This document shows, one piece after another, positions 7,020-15,642 of a stretch of 64,000 nt of DNA. The stretch's first letter is position 1, and every line of letters starts with the position of its first letter. Position numbers and translations under genes: made by a program. Source of the stretch: Klebsiella pneumoniae (lineage in GTDB: Bacteria; Pseudomonadota; Gammaproteobacteria; Steroidobacterales; Steroidobacteraceae); assembly GCA_945873095.1 (NCBI GenBank), contig CAMCBU010000008.1:1-64000 (forward strand). Direction: 5' to 3'. Under the pieces are notes generated by a model, which worked only from the letters and a program-made list of their open reading frames with translations, did not search any database and was not told where the DNA came from.

Positions 7020-8228
7020 ATGAGCAAAAAAACCTCCTCCAAAATCGACCGCCGCGCCCTGCTAACCGGGGTCGCCGCCGCCAGCCTCGCAGCGGCCACG
7101 GCCGACGCGGCCAGCCCAACCCCACCCGCCCCGCGCACCAGCAACTCGGCGGGCGCCGGATCGGTCACCGTCGCACAACGCGGCTCTTATGAAAAGGTGG
7201 CACTGAAACAGGATTTCATCAACGTCGCCGCCATCCAATCCCAACTCTATTCCATCGATCTGCGCGACAAAGCCGCCACCAACTTGCGCAACTTGCAGCG
7301 TGTGTTGCGTCTGATTGATCTTGCGCAGAACTCCCCTGAGGAGTGGAACGGCGAGCGGCGTTGGGGATCCAAGGTTGATTTCATCTGCATGCACGAGTTC
7401 CCCATCCAGGGATTCCAGCCCTGGACTCGCAAGGAACTCAACCAGATCGCCTACGAGCTGCCAGGAGCTGAGTCTGAAGCCATTGGCGAGCGCGCAAAAC
7501 GTTACGGCTGCTACATCTCTTTCGGCTGTTACGCCAAAGAAAAAGACTGGCCGGATCATGTGATCAACATGTCGGTCTTGGTGGGCCCGGACGGCAAGAT
7601 CGTCAGCAAGCAATGGAAAGCGCGCAACATCTTGGGGCTGTTCGGCGATGGCGCGCTGATCGGTACCACCGTGTATGACGTGCTCGATCGATACGTTGAA
7701 ATGTACGGCTGGGATGCTGTCCTACCCGTTGCACGCACGGACATCGGCAATATCGCCATCACCGCGGTAGGCGCCGAGCCGATGCTCTACACCTGCCTCG
7801 GCCTCAAAGGAGCCGAAATCCTGGTGCTATCGGTCACCGGTGGCAGCAATTCGGAGTCTGCCATCCAAACGGCTCGTGCGAATCGCTTGTATACGATGGG
7901 CGTTGGTAACGCCGTGTCGCCAAACAACATCGGCTTTCCGGAATCTTCCGGGACTCGTGACGAGGGGACGGTCATCGTCGATCCGCGAGGAACGGTGCTC
8001 GCCAAGACGGACAATCACCACGAAGACATCATCACTGCACGAATTCCGATCGCGGATTTTCGCAAGACGCGACGCGTGCAAGAGCTGCCGATGGCGCTGA
8101 TGTTGCCGATATTCCAGCAGTATCAGCCCACGTTTCAACCGAACGCCTTCATGGACAAACTGCCGGCGACTTACCAAGAGGCCGGTGAGCTCGTGCGCAA
8201 GCGCATGTCGATGAAGTCGGGCAGCTAA
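7020..8228 (+). CDS. Tat-exported nitrilase-superfamily protein lacking the catalytic Cys
   Basis: Carbon-nitrogen hydrolase fold protein of 402 residues. The N-terminus carries a twin-arginine signal (KIDRRALLTGVAAASLAAATADA), so a folded protein is probably sent to the periplasm. Aligned by eye with aliphatic amidase motifs, Glu126 (FICMHEFPIQGF) and Lys200 (KIVSKQWKARN) fit the catalytic Glu and Lys. The position of the nucleophilic Cys (ICDDGNYPE in amidases) reads ITAVGAEPM, giving Thr248. The only nearby Cys is 259, eleven residues later. Either the chemistry differs or it is a pseudoenzyme. AGAGGAAA precedes the ATG. The MaoC gene begins 3 bases after its stop, so they are co-transcribed. 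Confidence 0.85.
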   Translation: MSKKTSSKIDRRALLTGVAAASLAAATADAASPTPPAPRTSNSAGAGSVTVAQRGSYEKVALKQDFINVAAIQSQLYSIDLRDKAATNLRNLQRVLRLIDLAQNSPEEWNGERRWGSKVDFICMHEFPIQGFQPWTRKELNQIAYELPGAESEAIGERAKRYGCYISFGCYAKEKDWPDHVINMSVLVGPDGKIVSKQWKARNILGLFGDGALIGTTVYDVLDRYVEMYGWDAVLPVARTDIGNIAITAVGAEPMLYTCLGLKGAEILVLSVTGGSNSESAIQTARANRLYTMGVGNAVSPNNIGFPESSGTRDEGTVIVDPRGTVLAKTDNHHEDIITARIPIADFRKTRRVQELPMALMLPIFQQYQPTFQPNAFMDKLPATYQEAGELVRKRMSMKSGS

Positions 8229-8231
8229 GCG

Positions 8232-8714
8232 ATGGCGGATAACACGGTCGTCAGCGCGGCTCTCGCCGATTTGCAAACCAAGGTAGGTCAGGAAGTTCAT
8301 GTCAGCGACTGGATGGTGATCACCCAAGATCGTATCAACCAGTTCGCCAAGGCGACGGACGATCATCAGTGGATACACGTCGACGCCGAACGTGCCGCCA
8401 AAGAATCGCCCTACGGCAAAGCGATCGCGCACGGCTATCTCACCCTGTCCCTGCTTGTGCCGTTGCGTGGGCTCGTCGATGAGAGCAAGCCCTATGTGCC
8501 CGGTGTGCGCAGCGTGATCAACTACGGTCTCAACAAATTGCGCTTCCCGAACGCCGTTCGGGTCGACTCGCGCATCCGGGGTCGCTTCACGCTGGTGGCG
8601 GTCGAGCCGGTGGCAGCGGCGGTCTTGCAAATCACCGAGCAATATCAAGTCGAGATCGAAGGTGAGACCAAACCCGCCTGCATCGCGGAAACCGTGATGC
8701 GGCTCTTCTTCTGA
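8232..8714 (+). CDS. MaoC-like (R)-specific enoyl hydratase/dehydratase
   Basis: Single hot-dog-fold hydratase of 160 residues, related to NodN/MaoC dehydratases that add or remove water across enoyl thioesters. The hydratase motif is present: TDDHQWIHVDAERA (Asp44 and His49 as the likely catalytic pair), then AIAHGYLTLSLL, which shapes the acyl pocket. Size matches the family. It lies 3 bases after the nitrilase-like gene and 13 bases before the dehydrogenase gene, giving a three-gene operon. It may act on a CoA or other acyl intermediate from the imported compound; the substrate is not known. Confidence 0.9.
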   Translation: MADNTVVSAALADLQTKVGQEVHVSDWMVITQDRINQFAKATDDHQWIHVDAERAAKESPYGKAIAHGYLTLSLLVPLRGLVDESKPYVPGVRSVINYGLNKLRFPNAVRVDSRIRGRFTLVAVEPVAAAVLQITEQYQVEIEGETKPACIAETVMRLFF

Positions 8715-8727
8715 AGCTGCACCGAGT

Positions 8728-9684
8728 ATGTCGGCTGTTTTCTTGGATTACTCGACCGTCGACGACGGTGATCTCGATCCCACCGCTTTGCAGGTTGGTG
8801 CACCGGGCCTGCGCTTGCTGCCCAACACACCGCAATCGGGCGTCATCGATGCCATCCGCGACTGCGAGATCGTGTTGCTCAACAAACTCAAGATCACCGC
8901 CGAGGTGATCGCAGCATCGCCGAAGTTGCGACTGATCGCTCTCTCGGCGACGGGTACGAACAATATCGATCTTGTAGCCGCCGCCGAGCGAGACATCGCC
9001 GTGTGCAATATCCGCGACTATTGCACCGTGTCGGTCGTGCAGCATGCGCTCGGTACGTTGCTCATGCTCACCCATCGCTTGCGCGAATATTCGCAAATGG
9101 CCGTCGATGGCACATGGTCTCGCAGTCAGCATTTCACGCTACTGACCCATCCGATTCGAGAACTGCATGGGCTGACGCTCGGTATCGTGGGTTACGGCGT
9201 GCTCGGTCAGGCGTTCGCCAATGCCTGTGAAAATGCGCTTGGCATGCGCGTGCTGATCGCCAATCGTCCCGGTGAAATTCCGCAAGCCGGGCGAGTCGAT
9301 CTCGATGAGATGCTGCGACAGGCGGATGTCTTCTCGCTGCACTGCCCCTTGAACGAGCAAACCCGCCATCTGCTCGACACCCGACGTCTCTCGCTCATGA
9401 AACGCGATGCGATTCTCATCAATACGGCACGCGGCGCGCTCGTGGATCTCGAGGCGCTCGCTGCGGCACTGCGCGCTGGCCGCCTCGGCGGCGCCGCCAT
9501 CGACGTGCTCCCTGAAGAGCCGCCCGTGTCCGGTAGTCCGCTGTTCGCCGAGGATCTGCCCAATCTCATCGTGACACCCCACACCGCTTGGGCCGCACGT
9601 GAGGCTAGGCAGCGCTGCCTCGATGAAATCGCCGCCAACATTCTGGATTGGCGTCGAGGAGGTCGACGGGGTCGGGTGGTCTGA
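8728..9684 (+). CDS. D-2-hydroxyacid dehydrogenase (hydroxypyruvate reductase-like)
   Basis: NAD(P)-dependent enzyme of the D-isomer 2-hydroxyacid dehydrogenase family, 318 residues. The nucleotide-binding motif is VGYGVLGQAFANAC near 155-168. The catalytic Arg lies in INTARGALVDLEAL, the Glu in IDVLPEEPP and the His in VTPHTAWAAREAR. Overall it resembles hydroxypyruvate reductase/glycerate dehydrogenase more than lactate or phosphoglycerate dehydrogenases, as it has no ACT domain. It reduces a 2-keto acid or oxidises a D-2-hydroxy acid in the cytoplasm. It is the last gene of the nitrilase-MaoC-dehydrogenase operon. Confidence 0.9.
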   Translation: MSAVFLDYSTVDDGDLDPTALQVGAPGLRLLPNTPQSGVIDAIRDCEIVLLNKLKITAEVIAASPKLRLIALSATGTNNIDLVAAAERDIAVCNIRDYCTVSVVQHALGTLLMLTHRLREYSQMAVDGTWSRSQHFTLLTHPIRELHGLTLGIVGYGVLGQAFANACENALGMRVLIANRPGEIPQAGRVDLDEMLRQADVFSLHCPLNEQTRHLLDTRRLSLMKRDAILINTARGALVDLEALAAALRAGRLGGAAIDVLPEEPPVSGSPLFAEDLPNLIVTPHTAWAAREARQRCLDEIAANILDWRRGGRRGRVV

Positions 9685-9764
9685 TCATGACGAATCGGTT
9701 TCGGTAACACGTTGTTGCGGGAGTTACCGTCTCGCCGAGCCTCGGGAATAGGCTAAAATCCGCC

Positions 9765-9786
9765 GCCCGACTTGCCGGGCATTCTT
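9765..9786 (+). terminator. Weak hairpin with short T-rich tail ahead of the efflux operon
   Basis: GCCCG-acttgc-CGGGC (9765-9780), followed by ATTCTTT. It lies 80 bases past the dehydrogenase stop and 20 bases before the adaptor start. The stem is short and a possible TAAAAT -10 element (9754-9759) lies just upstream, so it may equally be a leader hairpin of the efflux mRNA. Confidence 0.3.
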
Positions 9787-9806
9787 TGATCAGCAGGCCT
9801 CTCATC

Positions 9807-10889
9807 ATGCTCACCGTGACCCGGTTCCGACTGACTTTGCTCGCCGTCACTCTCGCGTTGACGGCGTGCTCCGAGTCTCCCACCCCGGGCGCCCCGGGCG
9901 GCGCGCGACCGGGTGGTAGCTTCGGTGGTCCAGGTGGCCCGGGCGGGGCGCCGCCCACTGTAGTCATCGGTTCGATGGAGACCCGCCCCTTCGGTGTCGT
10001 GATCGAAGCCGTCGGCACAGCGCTCGCCAAAGAATCGGTCGAAGTCACCTCGAAATCGACCAACACGATCACGGCCATTCGCTTCATCGAGGGTCAGCGC
10101 GTTGCAGCCGGTGCTGTACTCGTGGAATTCGACCGCGCTCAAACAGCGGCTGCGCTGGCCGAGGCCGAAGCCAACTTGATCGAAAGCCGTAACCAGTTCA
10201 ATCGCGGTCGTGATTTGTCGGTGACGCAAGCCTTGTCCAAAGCACAACTCGATCAACTCGAGACGGCCGTCAAAACAGACGAGGCACGCGCGACCGCAGC
10301 GAAGGCGCGACTCGCAGATACGGTGATTCGTGCTCCGTTCGCCGGCCGCACGGGCTTCCGTCGCGTTTCCCCAGGCGGTCTCGTCAACCCGGGCAGCGTC
10401 ATCACCACACTGGATGACACCTCGATCATCAAGCTCGAGTTCTCGGTGTCGCAGACCTACCTCAACGATCTGAAGGCGGGTCTCGCCGTCGACGCCGTGG
10501 CCGAAGGGTTGGGTGAGCGTGTGTTCGCCGGCAAGATCAGCGCCATCGACTCACGTATCGATCCGGTGACGCGATCGGTTACGGTGCGCGCCGAGCTGCC
10601 GAACGCCAACGGCGACATCAAACCCGGGCTCTTCATGAAGGTACGCGTACGCGGTACCGAAAGGCCGACCTTGATGATCCCGGAAGAAGCGTTGGTACCG
10701 GAACAAGGTCGTACCTACGTCTTCGTGGTCGAAGGCGGCGAAGCGAAACGTCGTGAGGTGACGATCGGTGGGCGTGAACCGGGCAGCGTCGCCATCACGA
10801 GTGGTCTCGTCGGTAACGAAACGCTGATCGTCGAGGGGATGCAGCGTATTCGCGACGGCGTTCGCGTGGCGGCAACGGCGCGTTCATGA
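9807..10889 (+). CDS. RND efflux periplasmic adaptor (membrane fusion) lipoprotein
   Basis: Membrane fusion protein of 360 residues linking an RND pump to an outer-membrane channel. The N-terminus is a lipoprotein signal with lipobox LTAC, followed by an unusual Gly/Pro/Ala-rich tether (PTPGAPGGARPGGSFGG...). Next come the barrel-sandwich/lipoyl halves (VEVTSKSTNTITAIRFIEGQRV and IRAPFAGRTGFRRVSPGGLV) flanking an alpha-hairpin, then the beta-barrel and membrane-proximal domains. The ATG at 9807 is preferred over a TTG at 9786. The stop overlaps the permease ATG (ATGA), indicating translational coupling. No outer-membrane factor gene is nearby, so a TolC-like channel encoded elsewhere is likely used. 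Confidence 0.93.
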   Translation: MLTVTRFRLTLLAVTLALTACSESPTPGAPGGARPGGSFGGPGGPGGAPPTVVIGSMETRPFGVVIEAVGTALAKESVEVTSKSTNTITAIRFIEGQRVAAGAVLVEFDRAQTAAALAEAEANLIESRNQFNRGRDLSVTQALSKAQLDQLETAVKTDEARATAAKARLADTVIRAPFAGRTGFRRVSPGGLVNPGSVITTLDDTSIIKLEFSVSQTYLNDLKAGLAVDAVAEGLGERVFAGKISAIDSRIDPVTRSVTVRAELPNANGDIKPGLFMKVRVRGTERPTLMIPEEALVPEQGRTYVFVVEGGEAKRREVTIGGREPGSVAITSGLVGNETLIVEGMQRIRDGVRVAATARS

Positions 10890-13800
10890 ACATTTCGGAG
10901 TTTTGCGTTCGTCGTCCCGTCTTTGCGACGGTGTTGAGTGCGCTGCTCGTCATCTTCGGACTGGTCGCACTCGACCGCTTGCCGTTGCGCGAGTATCCCG
11001 ACATCAATCGTCCGGTGGTCTCGATCGAAACGACTTATCGCGGCGCGTCCGCCAACGTGGTCGAGAACAAGATCACGCAGGTGATCGAAGATCGCATCGC
11101 GGGCATCGAAGGCGTCCTGAAGATCGAGTCGGACAGTCGTGACGAGCGCTCGAGTATCCGGATCGAATTCGACGTCGAGCGTGACATCGATGCAGCGGCC
11201 AACGATATCCGCGATCGTATCTCACGCGTGCTGCAACAATTGCCGCCCGAAGCAGACCCGCCGCAGATTGCCAAATCCGATTCGACCGCCGAGGCGGTCA
11301 TGTTCCTGAGTTTCAACTCGGAGAACATGACTGAACTCGAAGTCACCGATTATGCCGAGCGCTATATCGTGGACCGCTTGTCCACGGTGCCGGGTGTCGC
11401 GCGTGCCTCGCTCAGTGGCGCACGCCGCGCCGCCATGCGCGTCTGGATCGATCGACAGTCGCTTGCCGCTCGTTCGCTCACCGTCAACGACATCGAATCG
11501 GCACTCCGCCGCGAGAACATCGAATTGCCTGCGGGTCGTATCGAATCGCTCCAGCGCGAATTCTCGCTACGCACCGAGGTCGGACTCGACGACGAAAACG
11601 ATTTCCGCAATCTCGTGATCGGCAAAGGCCCTGAAGGTCATCTGGTTCGGCTCGGCGAAGTCGCGCAAGTCCGTCTCGAGGCCGAGAACGATCGCTCCTT
11701 GTTCCGCACCAACGGTCGCGCCGGTGTCGGCATCGGCATCGAAGCGCAGTCGAAGGCGAATGTGCTCGAACTCGTGCAAGGCGTGCGCGCCGAGGTCGAT
11801 CGTATCCAAGCCGACCTGCCCAAAGGGGCTGCGATCGTCGTCAACGTGGATAACGGTGTCGCGATCGAAGCGGCATTGAGCGAAGTTTTGATCGCCGTGA
11901 TCTTCGCGTTTGTGTCGGTGCTGATCGTGATTTACGGCTTCCTCGGCACGCTGCGCACGACCATCATCCCGGCCGTGACCATCCCCGTGTCCGTCATCGC
12001 CGGTTTCATGGCGGTTTACGCGCTCGATTACTCCATCAACGTGCTGACCTTGCTCGGTATCGTGCTGGCTATCGGTCTTGTCGTCGACGACTCGATCGTC
12101 GTGCTGGAGAATATCCATCGCCGCGCAGAGCTCGACGAACCCCAGATGGTGGCCGCCATTCGCGGCAGCCGCGAAATCGGTTTCGCGGTCATCGCCACTA
12201 CGCTCACGCTCGTTGCCGTGTTCGTGCCGATCTCGTTCCTGCCCGGTGACGTCGGCCGATTATTCCGCGAATTCGGTCTCACACTCGCCGCTGCGGTCTT
12301 GTTCTCCGCGCTCGTCGCTTTGACCCTCACCCCCATGCTCGCCTCGCGTCTTCCGCCCGAGCGCGACATGAAGCACGGCCGCTTCGCCAAAGCCGTCGAA
12401 CGCTTCTTCAAGAATCTCGCTGAGGTTTACGAGCGACGCCTGCGACAACTCAACCGCCGCCCGCTGTTGATCGTCAGTTCCGTGCTGGGCTTGAGTCTGC
12501 TCGGGGTGCTGACCTTCCGTGCGATCCCCGAAGAGTTTGCGCCGAGTGCCGATGTCGGGCGTATCTTCATCACCTTGCAAGCGCCCGAAGGCTCGAGTTT
12601 CGAATACACCGCCGAGTACGGTCGCAAGCTCGAAACGATCGTCAACCAACAGATGCAGTTCGGCGATATCCAACGCGTTTCGCTACGAGTGCCGGGTGGT
12701 TGGGGCGGCGGCGGTGAAGTGACCACCGCGCGAGTCATCATGGTGCTCAAGCCCTGGAACGAACGCGAGCGCTCTGCGCAGGATATCGCGGGCGCCTTGC
12801 GTAAGGAGCTCGCGACTTTGGCCGGCGTGCGCGCCACCGCCATCCTACCGGGCGCGCTGCGTGGTGGTTTTGGCTCACCGGTACAAGCTGTGATCGGTGG
12901 GCCGGACTACGAGAGTCTCGCCAAATGGTCCGATCAACTCGTCGCACTCGCCGAAAAAAATCCGGGGCTCACAGGTGTCGAGAGCAACTACCGTCCTCGC
13001 AAACCACAGATCAAGGTGGCCATCGATCGCGATCGTGCGGCGGATCTCGGTGTCTCGCTGCAAACGGTCGGACGCACGCTCGAAACCATGCTCGGTTCGC
13101 GCATCGTGACGACCTTCATCGATCGGGGTCGCGAATATAACGTCGTGCTGCAAGGCCGTCCTGATGAGCGCGCCACGACAACGGACCTCACGAATTTGCA
13201 GGTTCGCTCCGATCGCAGCGGCGAACTCCTGCCGTTATCCAGCATCGTCAAGTTGACCGAGACAGCGAGCGCCACCGAACTTAGCCGATTCAATCGCCTA
13301 CGTGCCGTCGAGATTCGTGCGGATCTCGCCGAGGAGTACACGATGGGCGAAGCTGTCGAGTGGTTCGAGGAAACCGTGCGCAAAGAACTACCTGCGGGCG
13401 CCACGTTGATGTGGGACGGTGAATCAGCCGACTACGTTCGCAGCGGCGGCCAACTGTGGATCACCCTGTTGTTCGCAGTGGTGATCGTATTCCTCGTGCT
13501 GGCCGCCCAATTCGAGAGCTTCGTCCATCCGGCGATCATCATGGTCACCGTTCCGCTCGCCATGCTCGGCGCCGTGTTCGGCCTGAAAGTCCACGGCATG
13601 AGTATCAACATCTTCAGTCAGATCGCCGTGGTGATGTTGATCGGAATTGCCGCCAAGAACGGTGTGCTGATCGTCGAGTTCGCCAACCAATTGCGCGATC
13701 GCGGCAAAGAATTCCACGAAGCGATCATCGAGGCGTCAGTGACACGCTTGCGACCCGTCTTGATGACGAGTCTCTGCACGGCTTTCGGCGCGATCCCTTT

Positions 13801-14011
13801 TCTGTTGGCAACGGGTGCGGGTGCGGAGCAGCGACTGCCGATCGGCATCGTCGTGTTCTACGGAACGATCGTCTCGGTCTTCTTGACGCTCTTCGTAGTG
13901 CCGGCTGTTTATTCGCTCGTTGCCAAGCACACCAAACCGAGCGATCACACGACTCGTCTGGTCGATCGTCTACTCGGTGCCACCACCGAAGAGCGTGCGG
14001 CCAAGCTCTAG
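10886..14011 (+). CDS. RND multidrug efflux permease (HAE-1/MexB-like)
   Basis: Proton-driven inner-membrane efflux pump of 1041 residues with the two-repeat AcrB architecture: TM1 near residues 10-30, a large periplasmic loop, TM2-6 around 330-490, a second loop, and TM8-12 from about 850. The proton-relay residues are conserved: Asp401-Asp402 in GLVVDDSIVVLENIHR and Lys924 in IGIAAKNGVLIVEFAN. It is coupled to the adaptor gene by an ATGA overlap. The subfamily resembles the pumps that take drugs and toxic organics, but the substrate is not predictable. No TetR/AcrR repressor gene is adjacent. Confidence 0.95.
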   Translation: MNISEFCVRRPVFATVLSALLVIFGLVALDRLPLREYPDINRPVVSIETTYRGASANVVENKITQVIEDRIAGIEGVLKIESDSRDERSSIRIEFDVERDIDAAANDIRDRISRVLQQLPPEADPPQIAKSDSTAEAVMFLSFNSENMTELEVTDYAERYIVDRLSTVPGVARASLSGARRAAMRVWIDRQSLAARSLTVNDIESALRRENIELPAGRIESLQREFSLRTEVGLDDENDFRNLVIGKGPEGHLVRLGEVAQVRLEAENDRSLFRTNGRAGVGIGIEAQSKANVLELVQGVRAEVDRIQADLPKGAAIVVNVDNGVAIEAALSEVLIAVIFAFVSVLIVIYGFLGTLRTTIIPAVTIPVSVIAGFMAVYALDYSINVLTLLGIVLAIGLVVDDSIVVLENIHRRAELDEPQMVAAIRGSREIGFAVIATTLTLVAVFVPISFLPGDVGRLFREFGLTLAAAVLFSALVALTLTPMLASRLPPERDMKHGRFAKAVERFFKNLAEVYERRLRQLNRRPLLIVSSVLGLSLLGVLTFRAIPEEFAPSADVGRIFITLQAPEGSSFEYTAEYGRKLETIVNQQMQFGDIQRVSLRVPGGWGGGGEVTTARVIMVLKPWNERERSAQDIAGALRKELATLAGVRATAILPGALRGGFGSPVQAVIGGPDYESLAKWSDQLVALAEKNPGLTGVESNYRPRKPQIKVAIDRDRAADLGVSLQTVGRTLETMLGSRIVTTFIDRGREYNVVLQGRPDERATTTDLTNLQVRSDRSGELLPLSSIVKLTETASATELSRFNRLRAVEIRADLAEEYTMGEAVEWFEETVRKELPAGATLMWDGESADYVRSGGQLWITLLFAVVIVFLVLAAQFESFVHPAIIMVTVPLAMLGAVFGLKVHGMSINIFSQIAVVMLIGIAAKNGVLIVEFANQLRDRGKEFHEAIIEASVTRLRPVLMTSLCTAFGAIPFLLATGAGAEQRLPIGIVVFYGTIVSVFLTLFVVPAVYSLVAKHTKPSDHTTRLVDRLLGATTEERAAKL

Positions 14012-14035
14012 TGCGGTCAAAACGGGCGCACCGCA
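14012..14035. terminator. Hairpin between the convergent RND and Anbu genes
   Basis: TGCGGT (14012-14017) and ACCGCA (14030-14035) form a 6-bp stem with a 12-base loop in the 30-base gap between two convergent stop codons. There is no T run on either strand, so its terminator role is uncertain. Confidence 0.3.
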
Positions 14036-14041
14036 GCCACT

Positions 14042-14767
14042 TCAGAAGGTCGGATTGGGCAGGGTGTGGAAGGCGTGTCGCAAACTATCGCCCCAGCCGG
14101 AGCGGATCATACGGAAGTAGTCGTCTTCAGCGGTGATGCTGCGGTGTAACTGAACCTTCAGGGCATCGCGCCGTACACAGATCAGATCTAGCGGCAGCCC
14201 CACGGACAAGTTGGATCGGATCGTCGAGTCCATCGAAATCAACGCACACTTGGTGGCCTCGGCAATGCTCGAAGATCGCGTGATGACTCGATCGAGGATC
14301 GGCTTGCCGTACTTCGACTCGCCGATCTGGAAATACGGCGTATCTTCGGTTGCCTCGATGAAATTGCCGGCGGCGTATACGTGAAACAGCCTCGGTGCTT
14401 CGCCACGAATCTGGCCACCGAGTATGAAAGCTGCATTGAAGTCGATGCCGTGCTCCTTCAACGAGGCAGCATCACGATGATGTACGGCGCGCAAGGTCTC
14501 GCCAACCAACGCCGCTGCCTCGAAAGCGCTTTTGACGCTGAAGAGGCTGCGAACATCCGCTTGCGTGATGCACTCGTGCAATTCGTGCACGACGGCTTGT
14601 GAGACAGCAAGGTTGCCGGAGGTCATCAACACGAGCACGCGATCGCCGGCACGCTCGAACGCATGCATCTTGCGAAAGGTATTGACGTGATCGACACCGG
14701 CGTTGGTGCGCGAGTCTGATAGAAAGACAAGGCCGGTATCGAGCAGCGTGGCGACGCAATATGTCAT
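14042..14767 (-). CDS. Anbu-type proteasome-related peptidase
   Basis: Predicted peptidase of the Ntn-hydrolase (20S proteasome/HslV-related) superfamily, 241 residues. After Met removal the protein starts TYCVATLLDTGLVFLSDSRTNAG, which gives the N-terminal Thr nucleophile and a DSRTNAG block typical of Anbu, the 'ancestral beta subunit'. Length fits the family. The true start is ATG 14767; longer frames extend into the transglutaminase gene. It is the last gene of a five-gene minus-strand operon with YciI, ATP-grasp, alpha-E and transglutaminase-like genes, the published Anbu neighbourhood. The physiological substrate is not established; a link to peptide-like polymers made by the ATP-grasp partner has been proposed. 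Confidence 0.93.
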   Translation of the reverse strand: MTYCVATLLDTGLVFLSDSRTNAGVDHVNTFRKMHAFERAGDRVLVLMTSGNLAVSQAVVHELHECITQADVRSLFSVKSAFEAAALVGETLRAVHHRDAASLKEHGIDFNAAFILGGQIRGEAPRLFHVYAAGNFIEATEDTPYFQIGESKYGKPILDRVITRSSSIAEATKCALISMDSTIRSNLSVGLPLDLICVRRDALKVQLHRSITAEDDYFRMIRSGWGDSLRHAFHTLPNPTF

Positions 14768-14783
14768 GACTGATTCTACTGTG

Positions 14784-15641
14784 TTACTGCTGGGCCTGTC
14801 GTTGTTGCAGCAAACGCGGTCGAGGCGCTGTGCCGCGGCGCGGTACTTCGTCGGACGATACGGCGACCGTGGCTGCCATGGTTTCCACGCCACCACCACG
14901 ACGGACCCCTCGCACCGGACAGGCATCGAGGTAATCGCGCCCGACAGCGAGGCGGCAATGATGGGAGCCGCCCGGGACGCCGTTCGTGACATCGACAGCA
15001 AACCAGCGTTGCGACTCGTTCAGCCACACATCGACCCAAGCATGACTTGCGATGTGATCATCGCGCTCGGTCAACAGATAGCCGCTCACGTATCGGGCTG
15101 GAACGCCCAGGCTGCGACAACAAGCGAGCATGATATGTGCGTGATCTTGGCAAACCCCACGACGCAACGAGAAGACGCTGGCTGCCGGGTCGGACACAAC
15201 GGTCGAACCGGGCACGTATTCGACGTGCTCACGAATCGTCTCAGCCAGAGCCAAGAAATCGGCCCGCTCTAGCGAACGCTGTCCAAAGTGCTGTGCGAAC
15301 GACTGCAGTTCCTCATCGGCACGCGTCAACATGGTTTCCGGCAGATACACCAACGGCGATAAACGGCCCCGATTCGAGGGGGCCGAATCGGCGACCGATT
15401 CCGTTTCGACGGTTCCGCTCACGTGGATTCGAATCTCGACATGCGGCTCGTCGATCGTGAGCAAGTGCATCATGTTGCCGTGCGCATCGACTTGCTGGGA
15501 TTTTTGTCCGGGCGTTTGCAGGTGCCAGTTCAACACTCGTTGACCAGCTTCGGTGCGTGGCGTTAACCGCAGACTCTGAACGCTGTGATTGACGGGTTGT
15601 TCGTAGCGATAAATCGTCTCGTGTTCGATGTGCAGCAACAT
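14784..15641 (-). CDS. Transglutaminase-like cysteine peptidase of the Anbu operon
   Basis: Protein of 285 residues with an N-terminal beta domain (MLLHIEHETIYRYEQPVNHSVQ) followed by a transglutaminase-like papain-fold core. The triad is visible as Cys164 (RRGVCQDHAHIM), His200 (ASHAWVDVW) and Asp217 (FAVDVTNG). Members of this branch are thought to cleave or form isopeptide/amide bonds. The start at ATG 15641 lies one base after the alpha-E stop codon; the longer upstream frame overlaps that gene. It is 16 bases upstream of anbu. Context suggests that it and Anbu process the product of the ATP-grasp enzyme. No signal peptide, so cytoplasmic. Confidence 0.92.
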   Translation of the reverse strand: MLLHIEHETIYRYEQPVNHSVQSLRLTPRTEAGQRVLNWHLQTPGQKSQQVDAHGNMMHLLTIDEPHVEIRIHVSGTVETESVADSAPSNRGRLSPLVYLPETMLTRADEELQSFAQHFGQRSLERADFLALAETIREHVEYVPGSTVVSDPAASVFSLRRGVCQDHAHIMLACCRSLGVPARYVSGYLLTERDDHIASHAWVDVWLNESQRWFAVDVTNGVPGGSHHCRLAVGRDYLDACPVRGVRRGGGVETMAATVAVSSDEVPRRGTAPRPRLLQQRQAQQ

Positions 15642-15642
15642 G

